A stretch of 64,000 nucleotides of DNA from Achromobacter anxifer (GTDB lineage: Bacteria > Pseudomonadota > Gammaproteobacteria > Burkholderiales > Burkholderiaceae_B), in NCBI RefSeq assembly GCF_903652925.1, contig NZ_CAHLAR010000001.1, positions 558,001 to 622,000 on the forward strand. Direction: 5' to 3'. Position numbers and translations under genes: made by a program. Each line of letters starts with the position of its first letter. Within the stretch, counting starts at the first letter, position 1. Of this stretch, positions 34,701-41,733 are shown one piece after another. Under the pieces are notes generated by a model. It worked only from the letters and a program-made list of their open reading frames with translations, ran no database searches and was not told the origin of the DNA.

Positions 34701-34981
34701 CGGAACTGAAGAACGGCGCCATGCTGCGCCCGTTCCTGTACGCCGGGGCTTCCATACTTTCGCAGAACGATTGGACCTCCAGCGCCAGATTGCGCGGCGC
34801 TCCGGCCGGGACGGGCATGTTTGGCACCTCGCTGCCCATCGATGACCTCGTCGCCCGGCTCGGCGCGGGCCTGCAGGTGATGAAGGCGGGCGGCGTGGAT
34901 TTCCGCCTGCAGTACGACGGCGTGTTTTCCGAGCATGTGCGCAGCAATAGCGCCACGCTGAAGGTGTCGGTGCCGTTCTGA
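28775..34981 (+). CDS. Giant glycine-rich autotransporter adhesin, 2068 aa
   Basis: A type V secreted protein. Residues 1-50 form an extended signal (basic start MKKPTSRKAARNYTLAAF, hydrophobic SATAIGLLLAQPAMA, cleavage near AMA-DI). The passenger (about 51-1780) is extremely rich in Gly, Ser, Ala, Thr and Asn, nearly Cys-free, and built from repeats carrying QSIGGGGG-like turns, suggesting a long beta-helix. Residues from about 1790 form the autotransporter beta-barrel (CFWGQVSGRSTRQDGSRG; YQFGGQREISPGWFLGGSAA) ending in the OMP-type LKVSVPF. It would be displayed on the cell surface as an adhesin or biofilm factor. AAGGGA precedes the ATG. The stop is only five bases from the convergent LytTR gene. 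Confidence 0.93.
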   Translation: MKKPTSRKAARNYTLAAFGQPTRAIWPQLGWLPSMSATAIGLLLAQPAMADITCPPPSSSTSASCTVYSDQSGNVIVDYTANAGSGTGDGGYGGNYLVDNDGMLGPNPPQSPLFVRLKGGAGSPDGNSGGTAGGNGGYIIISSTGSSYINGTPAETAQGTAPGIWDDASAQFGIYGASVGGVGGTPPDAVLGGGNGGRGGDGSLVSIGNAGEVQVVSLPYGGVGIYGASIGGAGGNQDNIAGSDQVGGHGGDSNAANITNTASVSVSSNKAGRYAWGIGAESIAGDGGVYNGKGGTAGAANTANVTMITNSGNVQVSADLPGGSTSNAFINGVRGLYAASQGGAGYTSSDGSDDGGDGGGFSAVAVFNQGKVSVSSNSVPQPASLAGLSGGIVVIGRGGNGGKGPQTIVGSNGRVGGKGGSTSMTATVALSDGSSVATTGDYLPGVSVVSVGGNGGAGREDSDGANGGNGGTVQVSMDGSASISTSGTQSHGIAARSYGGTGGGVETSSGVVDFRPENAGVGGAGGTVNVTTGDASSGSAGGKIQTQGGYAIGILGQSMGGIGGTTTDSFELFGNAGADAGNGGASGTVNIDSRSSISTIGVSSHGIVAQAIGGGGGTAGASGGIIAVGGGGGSAVAGGTAMATQNGLLSTSGSAAMGMVVQSIGGGGGDGGSANGVAVVGGTGGGGGAGGQATANLGSYSVQTQGDHAYGIVSQAVGGGGGTGGAASAYDAGVGFTMAVAVGGTGGGGGAGGVAAANVTNATVSTGGSDAHGVIVQSVGGGGGAGGASVAQALTLAVPAPDASFGVAVSFAVGGSGANGGAGSSAVAVLDNATIATQGANAQGVIVQSIGGGGGLGGSASATSTVIGTGDSIGGSLQAALGGSGGSGSPGGAASLTMKGGSATTWGDSANAILVQSVGGGGGAGGIGSATGRSAGTAANVSITAGVGGIGGGGGDGAAANLATDADSWLTTHGDGARAALVQSIGGGGGASQGGQVGLQVSTGEEDGNIDFSGSVSVGRGGLAGGNGGALALDSDGKIITYGADADGLLAQSIGGSGGLGGAVGGDSGGSNSLPEVDDAGTGYKLDVYVGGSGGKGGNGGAIGSSSAPASLGAYIQTYGDYADAAVLQSIGGGGGAGGASTVSSSVSTSSVTLAVGGRAGGGGSGGDITAFLNGNGGNSFNTQGYGAMGLVLQSVGGGGGTAGSGSPRASGQMSLGGLGGAGQTGGNITVTGGSWASILTQGDSAYGMVMQSISGGGGIAMAGSSASAANPGSLQFGMTAGNVSGGGGNGGAINVTTGLDLSTHGARAIGVIAQSIGDGGGIATTGAASGVGSIGLGSRRASGDVSNGGSVTLDLSSSVTTYGAGAHGIVAQSIGGGGGIVGDVAQPIQLNPAGFATPSIAFYGGDGGAVSVKYDGSLLTNGDQAYGIIAQSVGGGGGLAGGPQGGFAGSVGYGGVAGPVSVTQSGTLKASGSGSVGIFAQSDGGDDAQAVNVVVNGAVQGGSGAGSGVWIVDGASNRLTVNAGATLAALSGVAVRYDGWSGVAIDNYGTLSGSVLCSSTGSGGGCSLSNHAGATATDGVTYDAKVANEGLIVLGEPAQFQTLTVSRSFSQTGGGVLRADVDFDAMQSSRMVVQGDAGLDGAVDARPRALLPNRELAVVTVQGNSQGALQAVDSPVYDYQTRQVGQDTRITVASADFNAPSMDLKANQSQVANHLQRIWNAGGNSALAPLYAQLDLASRQGASAYRDSVASLSPGVTVAPALQSAVNLGQFTGAMMSCPTFTAADALTGEQNCFWGQVSGRSTRQDGSRGTSGFDYDTVTYQFGGQREISPGWFLGGSAAYESSRVRASDGSVRGSGDSGYAGVVVKRQDGPWVYAAALGGGYGGYRMDRNIGIAGYQETVNSRPDVYGFNARLRVARSFVHGDLYVKPYVDLDFSYTRMPAYQESGSNPLALSVDSNDQFVVGVSPMIELGGRAELKNGAMLRPFLYAGASILSQNDWTSSARLRGAPAGTGMFGTSLPIDDLVARLGAGLQVMKAGGVDFRLQYDGVFSEHVRSNSATLKVSVPF
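30590..33100 (+). repeat. Degenerate protein-coding repeats, about 14 units
   Basis: Fourteen copies of a turn motif of the form [VALMS]Q[SA][IV]GGGGG, some degenerate (GGSGG, SGGGG, GDGGG), occur about every 160-230 bases within the autotransporter passenger, each following a short G-[IVM]-[IV] strand. Weaker copies (GASIGGAGG, GQSMGGIGG) extend the pattern upstream to about 29290. The units are similar in protein but diverged in DNA, so they are old rather than recent duplications. Confidence 0.8.
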
Positions 34982-34986
34982 CCGCG

Positions 34987-35673
34987 TCAGCGTTGCGCCA
35001 CCGCGCGCCGCAGCCGCTGCGACGCGACCCGGCCCAGCACGACGGGGGCGACGCCGTTGTTGAAGGCCACCTCTGTCTGCGCGCCAGGAAGCTGCGACAC
35101 ATGGGAGATATGTTCCAGATTGATGATGACGGACCGGGACAGGGCGCAGAAGGGCGGGCAGGGCAGTTGCGCGGCCAGGCGCTTGAAGGTGATGTGCATC
35201 AGTTCGTTGGCATGGACTGCGCTGCAAAGCAGCACGTAGTCTCCCTGAGCCTGCGCCAGGCTCAGCTCATGGACCTTGATGAGCTTGGTGCCGCTGCGGG
35301 TGCGCAGCGCGAGATGGCCGGCGGCGCGTGGACGCAGCCGCGCCAGCGCCTGCGCGAGCCGGTCCGGTCCGACTGGCTTGAGCAGGTAGTCCACGGCGGC
35401 AATGTCGAAGGCGCGGGCGGCGTAGTCGCTGTGCGCCGTCACGAAGACGACGGCGGGCGGGGTTTCCAGGCCGTCCAGCAGATCGAAGCCGGTGCCGGTG
35501 GTCAGCTCGATATCCAGGAACATGGCGTCCGGGCGATGCTCGCGGATCAGTGTCCGCGCCTGTTCGGGCGTAGCGGCTTCGCCCGCGACATGGACATCGG
35601 CCTCGGCTTCGAGCAGCCGGCGCAGGTAGCGTCGCGCCGGGGCTTCATCGTCGACGATCAGCACGCGCAGCAT
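34987..35673 (-). CDS. LytTR-family response regulator
   Basis: A 228-residue regulator. The receiver domain (1-115) has the acidic pair VLIVDDEAPARRYL, the phospho-acceptor Asp in DAMFLDIELTTGTG, FVTAHSDYA and KPVGPDRLAQAL. The C-terminal LytTR DNA-binding domain follows (LIKVHELSLAQAQGDYVLL; FCALSRSVIINLEHIS). ATG 35673 is chosen because GGGAGA lies just before it and the receiver then starts correctly; the frame is open to 35769. It is divergent from a LytS-like kinase, its likely partner, and convergent with the autotransporter. Confidence 0.92.
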   Translation of the reverse strand: MLRVLIVDDEAPARRYLRRLLEAEADVHVAGEAATPEQARTLIREHRPDAMFLDIELTTGTGFDLLDGLETPPAVVFVTAHSDYAARAFDIAAVDYLLKPVGPDRLAQALARLRPRAAGHLALRTRSGTKLIKVHELSLAQAQGDYVLLCSAVHANELMHITFKRLAAQLPCPPFCALSRSVIINLEHISHVSQLPGAQTEVAFNNGVAPVVLGRVASQRLRRAVAQR

Positions 35674-35801
35674 TTTTCTCCCAGGCGCCTTGCAGTGGCG
35701 GGTATAGTCGTCCGGTCTGGCACGCGGGTAAATATAAGGCCTGCGCGCCTTCCAGAGAACCCTTTGCATGACGTCAACGAGCGGGCCCGGAGGGCGTGTC
35801 C

Positions 35802-36881
35802 ATGAAGCTCACATCCATCAGCCAAGGCTTGAGTCCTGGAGAATCTTCGCTCGGATTCTGGCGGGCCCAGACGCTGGGCTGGCTGTTTCTGGCGATCGTG
35901 GGCTTCTTCATCCGGCTGGCGGTATTCGGCAATGCCACGGCGGCCTTCTGGCTGACGGCGGCCCTGGAGCCGCTGGCCTTTGCCCTGACCAGCGGGGCAG
36001 CCGTGCTGCACGGACGCCGCTCGGAGCAAGATGATCCGCCGCTGCTGGTCCTGGCCTGCGCGGTGCTGTTCTGCCTGACGGCCTCGGCGCTGTTGGCTTC
36101 TATTGCCTACGGGGTCCACAGCCTGTTTCCGCCCGGCACGATCCGGGTCTTGCCGGGCAATCAATACCGGTTGGGCTTTCTCTACTACATGGGCATGCTC
36201 TCCATCTGGACGCTGATCTACTTCGGCGTGTCGGCGGAACTGAGCGCGCGCACCGAACGCCTGTCCAAGATGAGGGCTGAAGCGCGCTCCCTGAAGCTGG
36301 AACTGGAGCACCTGCAGTTGCAGATAGAGCCTCACTTCCTGTTCAACTCGCTTAACACCATCGTGGCGGAAATCGCGGAGCGTCCCGCCATCGCGGAAGA
36401 GATGACCCGCAGCCTGGCCGAATACCTGCGCTATTCGCTCGACAGGCGCGGGCGCGGACTGTCCAGGCTGGAGGAAGAGATCGAGGCCGCGCAGGCCTAT
36501 GTGCGCATACAGGCGTTGCGCTTCGACAAGCGGCTCGAATGCCGCTGCCACATCGATCCCGCCACGCTGGAAATCAACATCCCGCGCATGACGCTGCAGG
36601 GTCTGGTGGAAAACGCCATCAAGCACGGCATGCGCGCCGAACACGAGGATTTTCCGATCTGCATCCGTACGGGGTTGCAAGGAGGCGATCTGGTGATCGA
36701 GGTCGACAACCCCGGGCGTCTGCGCGCGCCTTTCGATCTTGCCAACGGGGGCGGCGGCTTGGGGAATCTGTGCCGCCGCCTGGCGCTGCGCTATCCGGAC
36801 AGGCACGAGTTCCTGCTGGAGCAGCGTGGAGCGATGACTGTTGCTCAAGTCAGGCTCAGGGGCGAGCCTGATTCCGTCTAG
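35802..36881 (+). CDS. LytS/YehU-type sensor histidine kinase
   Basis: A 359-residue membrane kinase. About four hydrophobic helices occupy residues 1-150 (TLGWLFLAIVGFFIRLAVFG; LLVLACAVLFCLTASALLAS; FLYYMGMLSIWTLIYFGVSA). A coiled linker follows, then the His-kinase block with phosphorylated His in LQIEPHFLFNSLNTI and the ATP-binding block LVENAIKHGMRAEHED ... GGGGLGNLCRRLALRY. ATG 35802 is chosen over GTG 35796 because GGAGGG lies seven bases before it. The divergent LytTR regulator 128 bases away is its evident partner. The signal sensed is unknown. Confidence 0.9.
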   Translation: MKLTSISQGLSPGESSLGFWRAQTLGWLFLAIVGFFIRLAVFGNATAAFWLTAALEPLAFALTSGAAVLHGRRSEQDDPPLLVLACAVLFCLTASALLASIAYGVHSLFPPGTIRVLPGNQYRLGFLYYMGMLSIWTLIYFGVSAELSARTERLSKMRAEARSLKLELEHLQLQIEPHFLFNSLNTIVAEIAERPAIAEEMTRSLAEYLRYSLDRRGRGLSRLEEEIEAAQAYVRIQALRFDKRLECRCHIDPATLEINIPRMTLQGLVENAIKHGMRAEHEDFPICIRTGLQGGDLVIEVDNPGRLRAPFDLANGGGGLGNLCRRLALRYPDRHEFLLEQRGAMTVAQVRLRGEPDSV

Positions 36882-36907
36882 CGGACGGCGTCCGTTGCCA
36901 ATGAAAC

Positions 36908-36981
36908 TGGAGGCGCGGGCTGGAATCGAACCAACCTTTGCGGATTTGCAATCTGCTGCATAGCCACTCTGCCACCGCGCC
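36908..36981 (-). tRNA. tRNA-Cys (GCA)
   Basis: A 74-base gene read on the minus strand: acceptor GGCGCGG pairs with CCGCGCC, the discriminator is U as expected for Cys, and CCA is encoded. The anticodon GCA is at 36947-36949 in a TTGCAAA loop, and the T-arm reads GGTTCGATTCC. It lies between the kinase gene and the decarboxylase gene; no integrase lies beside it. Confidence 0.96.
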
Positions 36982-37063
36982 GTTTATTTTGTCATAGGAC
37001 ATATATAATTATGTTCGAGTGCAGAAAAAAGCGCAAGCGGCAACCCACAGACAGAGGACAGCA
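36982..37063. promoter_or_regulatory. AT-rich divergent promoter region (tRNA-Cys / decarboxylase)
   Basis: A short strongly AT-rich stretch (ATATATAATTATG at about 37001-37013) contains a TATAAT at 37004-37009 that could be the -10 box of the decarboxylase gene. On the minus strand TCGAAC-N16-TATGAC is a possible tRNA promoter. No -35 box is convincing on the plus strand. Confidence 0.35.
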
Positions 37064-39328
37064 ATGCAGTTCCAGTTTCCCATCGTCATCATCGACGAGG
37101 ACTTCCGCTCGGAAAACACCTCCGGCCTGAGCATCCGGGTTCTGGCCGAAGCCATCAAGGCCGAAGGCTTCGACGTGCTGGGAACCACCAGCTACGGCGA
37201 TCTCAGCCTGTTCGCGCAGCAGCAAAGCCGCGCCAGCGCCTTCATCCTGTCCATCGACGACGAGGAGCTTGCGCACGGCGAGGGCGTGGCGCCGGCGCTG
37301 CTGGCGTTGCGGGAGTTCATCAACGAAGTGCGGCGGCGCAACGCGGACGTGCCGATCTACGTCTACGGGGAGACCAAGACCGCGCGGCATATCCCGAACG
37401 ACATCCTGCGCGAGTTGCAGGGCGTGATCCACATGTACGAGGACACGCCGGAGTTCGTGGCGCGGCATCTGATCCGCGAGGCCCGGGCCTACCTGGAAGG
37501 CGTCAAGCCTCCATTCCTGAAGGCGCTGCTGGATTACGCCGAGGACGGCTCCTATTCCTGGCACTGCCCGGGGCATTCCGGCGGCGTGGCGTTCCTGAAG
37601 AGTCCGGTGGGCCAGATGTTCCATCAGTTCTTCGGCGAGAACATGCTGCGCGCCGACGTCTGCAACGCGGTGGAAGAGCTGGGCCAGCTGCTGGACCACA
37701 ATGGCGCCATCGGCGCAAGCGAGCGCAACGCGGCGCGCATCTTCAATGCGGACCATTGCTACTTCGTCACGAACGGAACCAGCACCAGCAACAAGATCGT
37801 GTGGCATCACATGGTGGCGCCTGGCGACGTGGTGCTGGTGGACCGCAATTGCCACAAGTCGATTCTGCACAGCATCATCATGACGGGCGCCATTCCCGTG
37901 TTCCTGCGCCCCACGCGCAACCATTTCGGCATCATCGGCCCGATACCACGCAGCGAGTTCGACGTGGCGGCCATCCGCCAGAAGATCCGCGCCCATCCCT
38001 TGCTCCAGCACGTGGATGCCGACGAGGTCCGTCCGCGCGTGATGGCGCTGACGCAGTCCACCTACGACGGCATCATCTACGACACCGAGGCGATCAAGGC
38101 GGCGCTGGACGGCTACGTGGACGCGCTGCATTTCGACGAAGCCTGGATGCCGCACGCGGTCTTCCACCCGTTCTATGGCGCATATCACTGCATGGGCAGG
38201 CAGCGCGCGCGGCCCATGGAGTCATTGGTGTTCTCCACGCAATCCACGCACAAGCTGCTGGCGGGCATCAGCCAGGCCAGCCATGTGCTGGCGCAGGACT
38301 CCATGACGCGGAAGCTGGACCGGCACCTATTCAACGAAGCCTACTTGATGCATACCAGCACCAGTCCGCAGTACGCCATCATCGCCAGCTGCGATGTGGC
38401 CGCGGCCATGATGGAGCCGCCGGGCGGGACGGTGCTGGTGGAGGAGAGCATTGCCGAGGCGCTGGATTTCCGGCGCGCGATGCGCGAAGTCGGCACGCAT
38501 TTCGCGGCCGATGATTGGTGGTTCCAGGTGTGGGGGCCGGAGACGCTGGCGCCCGAAGGCATAGGCACCCCCGAGGACTGGATCATCCGTGCCGGCGACG
38601 GCGGCGCGTCCTGGCACGGCTTTGGAGAGCTGGCCGACGGCTTCAACATGCTGGATCCGATCAAGTCCACCATCGTCACGCCGGGGTTGGACCTTGAGGG
38701 AAACTTCGCCGCCAGCGGCATTCCCGCGTCCATCGTCACCAAGTTCCTGGCCGAGCACGGCGTGATCGTGGAGAAGACCGGTCTGTACAGCTTCTTCATC
38801 ATGTTCACGATAGGCATCACCAAGGGCCGCTGGAGTTCGCTCCTGACGGCGTTGCAACAGTTCAAGGACGACCATGGGCGCAACCAGCCGATGTGGCGGA
38901 TCCTGCCGGAGTTCTGCCGCAAGCACCCCCGCTACGAGAACATGGGCCTGCGCGACCTGTGCCAGCACGTGCACCAGACCTATGCCAGGCACGACATCGC
39001 CCGGCTGACCACGGACATGTACCTGACGGACGTGACGCCCGCGATGAAGCCCTGCGACGCCTATACCTGTATCGCGCAGCGGCGTACCGAGAGGGTGGAA
39101 ATCGACCACCTTGAGGGCCGCGTCACCACCAGCCTGATCACGCCGTATCCCCCGGGCATACCCCTGCTGATTCCGGGCGAGGCGTTCAACCGGACCATCG
39201 TCGATTACTTGAAGTTCTCCCGCGAACTGAACCGGGAATGTCCGGGGTTCGGCACGGACATCCACGGCTTCGTGGAACAGCGCGATGCCGACGGAAACCT
39301 GCGCTATTACGTTGATTGCTTGCGGTGA
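37064..39328 (+). CDS. Orn/Lys/Arg decarboxylase (class III, PLP)
   Basis: A 754-residue enzyme of the inducible amino-acid decarboxylase family. The N-terminal wing domain is CheY-like (FPIVIIDEDFRSENTSGLSI; SAFILSIDDEEL). The PLP core includes WHCPGHSGGVAFLKSPVGQM, NGTSTSNKIVWHHM, LHFDEAW and the lysine motif FSTQSTHKLLAGISQASH; the C-terminal domain follows. It makes a polyamine or diamine, consuming a proton. Which of Orn, Lys or Arg is used cannot be fixed by eye, though length and wing domain fit AdiA/CadA/SpeF-like proteins. GAGGA at 37054-37058 and the ATG at 37064 decide the start. Confidence 0.93.
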   Translation: MQFQFPIVIIDEDFRSENTSGLSIRVLAEAIKAEGFDVLGTTSYGDLSLFAQQQSRASAFILSIDDEELAHGEGVAPALLALREFINEVRRRNADVPIYVYGETKTARHIPNDILRELQGVIHMYEDTPEFVARHLIREARAYLEGVKPPFLKALLDYAEDGSYSWHCPGHSGGVAFLKSPVGQMFHQFFGENMLRADVCNAVEELGQLLDHNGAIGASERNAARIFNADHCYFVTNGTSTSNKIVWHHMVAPGDVVLVDRNCHKSILHSIIMTGAIPVFLRPTRNHFGIIGPIPRSEFDVAAIRQKIRAHPLLQHVDADEVRPRVMALTQSTYDGIIYDTEAIKAALDGYVDALHFDEAWMPHAVFHPFYGAYHCMGRQRARPMESLVFSTQSTHKLLAGISQASHVLAQDSMTRKLDRHLFNEAYLMHTSTSPQYAIIASCDVAAAMMEPPGGTVLVEESIAEALDFRRAMREVGTHFAADDWWFQVWGPETLAPEGIGTPEDWIIRAGDGGASWHGFGELADGFNMLDPIKSTIVTPGLDLEGNFAASGIPASIVTKFLAEHGVIVEKTGLYSFFIMFTIGITKGRWSSLLTALQQFKDDHGRNQPMWRILPEFCRKHPRYENMGLRDLCQHVHQTYARHDIARLTTDMYLTDVTPAMKPCDAYTCIAQRRTERVEIDHLEGRVTTSLITPYPPGIPLLIPGEAFNRTIVDYLKFSRELNRECPGFGTDIHGFVEQRDADGNLRYYVDCLR

Positions 39329-39443
39329 GCACGCTTTATGCGGACCGGAAATCCATGTCAAACTTACGCCTCGGATTGGCCCGCATTGACTCGACGCGGC
39401 CCGGTCTTTGTCAGTGCCAGGAACGGGATTGTCTTAGGACTCT

Positions 39444-40739
39444 ATGAAAATACAAGGAAAGACCGCCGGGGAGATCTTCGATTGCGTGCGCGCGCTGGCG
39501 CAGTCGGGGCAGTTGCCGCCGGGCCAGACGCTGCCGCCGGTGCGCGATCTGGCGGTCGAACTGGACATCAACCGCAATACCGTCGCCGCCGCGTACAAGC
39601 GGCTGGTGACGGCCGGCATCGCCCTGACGCAGGGACGCCTGGGCACCATCATCCGCGACCAATCCGGCCCCGGCGAACAGGAAGGCGCGTTGTCGGACTC
39701 GCCGCTGGCAGACCTGGCCAGCGGCAATCCCAATCCGGCCTGGCTGCCGGATCTGGCCGCCGCGCTGGCCATCCGGCCTTACCGGCCGCGGCTTTACGGT
39801 GAACCCACGGTCAACTCGGGGCTCGAAAGCTATGCCCGCGCCTGGTTCGCGCCGGACTGTCCGGCGTCTTTCGAGATCAACCTGACCCACGGCGCGGTGG
39901 ACGCCATCGAGCGGCTGCTCAGCTCGCACCTGGTGGCTGGCGACAAGGTGGCGGTCGAGAATCCCTGCTTCCTTAGCAGCATCAACATGCTGCGCATCGC
40001 CGGCCTGCAAGCCTTGGGCGTGCCGGTCGACGCCGAAGGCATGCAGGCGGCGGCCCTGGAAGCGGCGCTGGCCAAGGGCGCGCAGGCCGTCATCCTGACG
40101 CCGCGAGCCCATAACCCCACGGGCTGCAGCCTGAGCGAAAGGCGGGCCAAGGCATTGGCGCGGGTGCTGGCCAGGTATCCCCATGTGATGGTCATCGTGG
40201 ACGATCACTACGCCCTGTTGTCCGGCAAGGACTACCACTCGGTCTTGCCTTCCGGCGCGCAGCGGTGGGCCCTGGTGCGCTCGTTCTCCAAGACGCTGGG
40301 CCCCGACGTGCGACTGGCCATGGTGGCCAGCGATCCTGCGACGTCGCGCCAGCTGCGCCTGCGGCTGGCCTCAGGCACCAGCTGGGTCAGCCATTTGCTG
40401 CAGGACATGGTCGAGGTGACGCTGGGCCGTCCCGAGGTCGCCAGGCAGATGGCCCAGGCCCGCAAGGATTATGCGCAGCGCCGCAAGGCCCTGGAAAACG
40501 CCCTGCAGGAGCAGGGCGTACCCTGCGCGGCGGAGGGCGACGGCCTGAACCTCTGGGTGCCGCTGGATACCGACGACCAGGCCGTGGCGCTGGCCCTGGC
40601 CCACCGCGGCTGGCTGGTGCGCCATGGCGACGCCTTCGGGGTCCAGGACCCGGTCCGGGGCTTGCGCATCACCATCTCGGCGATCGAACCCGGCCAGTGC
40701 CGCAAGCTGGCGCGGGACATCCGGGAAAGCATGGTCTAG
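39444..40739 (+). CDS. MocR-type regulator (GntR HTH plus aminotransferase-like domain)
   Basis: A 431-residue protein. Residues 1-75 form a GntR-type winged helix (SGQLPPGQTLPPVRDLAVEL; NRNTVAAAYKRLVTAGIAL), followed by an aminotransferase fold I domain with NPTGCSLSERRAKALARV, a VDDHYALLSG segment and the PLP-lysine motif SFSKTLGPDVRLAMV. MocR proteins use PLP as cofactor or effector while binding DNA. It follows the decarboxylase by 115 bases on the same strand and might regulate it. A few such proteins act as true aminotransferases, so enzymatic activity is not excluded. Confidence 0.88.
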   Translation: MKIQGKTAGEIFDCVRALAQSGQLPPGQTLPPVRDLAVELDINRNTVAAAYKRLVTAGIALTQGRLGTIIRDQSGPGEQEGALSDSPLADLASGNPNPAWLPDLAAALAIRPYRPRLYGEPTVNSGLESYARAWFAPDCPASFEINLTHGAVDAIERLLSSHLVAGDKVAVENPCFLSSINMLRIAGLQALGVPVDAEGMQAAALEAALAKGAQAVILTPRAHNPTGCSLSERRAKALARVLARYPHVMVIVDDHYALLSGKDYHSVLPSGAQRWALVRSFSKTLGPDVRLAMVASDPATSRQLRLRLASGTSWVSHLLQDMVEVTLGRPEVARQMAQARKDYAQRRKALENALQEQGVPCAAEGDGLNLWVPLDTDDQAVALALAHRGWLVRHGDAFGVQDPVRGLRITISAIEPGQCRKLARDIRESMV

Positions 40740-40751
40740 CCGCTGCCGGCA

Positions 40752-41597
40752 TCAACGCCGGTCGGCCATGGCCTGGCCCAGCCTGACGGAGCGCCCCGTC
40801 GTCCAAGCCGGACGGAAGCGCCAGGCGCTGCCCGGCATCAGTACCACCACGGTGGAACCCAGCTGGAAATGTCCCATTTCGGCGCCTTGTGGCAGGCTCG
40901 GGCGCGCCTGTTTGTCATAGTCCCACTGCTGTATGCGCCGCCCATGCGGAGCCACCAGGCCATGCCAGACCGTGGCGATGCGGCCGACGATGGCGGCCCC
41001 GACCAGCACCATGGCATAGACGCCATATAGGGGATGCTCGAACCAGCAGACCAGTCGTTCGTTGCGCGCCAGCAGGCCGTTCATGCCCTGCACGATCTCG
41101 GGCCGGACGGAGTACAGCGTCCCCGGCACGTAGCGCATGCCCAGCAGACGTCCCTCGCAAGGCATGTGCACCCGATGGTAGTCGCGCGGACTCAGATAGA
41201 TCGTGGTGAACCAGCCGCCTCCCAATGCGCGCGCCAGATCCGCGTCGGCCAGCAGCGCGGCCGCGCTGTATTGGCGCTGCTTGGCCTGGATCAGTTGTCC
41301 CAGGCTGATGCGGCCGAACTGGCTGATGGTGCCATCCGCGGGGCTGGTCCAGTCCGCGTCGGCCTGCTTGCGGGCGCCTGGGCGCAGGGCACGTGTGAAG
41401 AAGGCGTTGAAACTGTCGTAGGCCTTCGGATCAGGATGCAAGGCCTCGTTGAGATCGATGCCATACCATCTGGCATAGCTGCGGATCAGCGGCTGGGCTA
41501 CCCAAGCCTGACGGCATGAGGCCAGCCGGCCGGCGCAGCGCGTCAGCCAGAGCTTGGGCGCGGCGCGCTGGAACAACAGGGAAAGAGACGTAGGCAT
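40752..41597 (-). CDS. psd: Phosphatidylserine decarboxylase proenzyme
   Basis: A 281-residue inner-membrane-associated enzyme that makes phosphatidylethanolamine. The self-cleavage motif LGST is present in HFQLGSTVVVLMPGSAW near the C-terminus, giving the pyruvoyl alpha chain. The His-containing segments YLSPRDYHRVHMPCEGRLL and the FNAFFTRALRPGARK region are typical. The gene ends close to the MocR gene on the opposite strand and is divergent from HisC. The ribosome site before the ATG is weak. Confidence 0.94.
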   Translation of the reverse strand: MPTSLSLLFQRAAPKLWLTRCAGRLASCRQAWVAQPLIRSYARWYGIDLNEALHPDPKAYDSFNAFFTRALRPGARKQADADWTSPADGTISQFGRISLGQLIQAKQRQYSAAALLADADLARALGGGWFTTIYLSPRDYHRVHMPCEGRLLGMRYVPGTLYSVRPEIVQGMNGLLARNERLVCWFEHPLYGVYAMVLVGAAIVGRIATVWHGLVAPHGRRIQQWDYDKQARPSLPQGAEMGHFQLGSTVVVLMPGSAWRFRPAWTTGRSVRLGQAMADRR

Positions 41598-41733
41598 GAA
41601 GCTCGCGGTTGCTGCGGGAACGGCGCTTGCGCGGCGTGGCGGTTATTGTCATGAATCGTAGTGTAGTATGGCATGGGACAAAAATATCGAGCCATCCGTT
41701 CATTGCTTACCGAGAGGCCGTTGCCGCAACATC

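Noticed and set aside
36908-36981. tRNA-Cys as integration site of a genomic island
   Set aside because: No integrase, no repeated tRNA 3' end and ordinary genes on both sides; I see no sign of integration here.
36989-37009. TTGTCA and TATAAT as a complete promoter for the decarboxylase gene
   Set aside because: The two boxes are only nine bases apart, too close for a sigma-70 promoter; only the TATAAT is kept as a possible -10 box.
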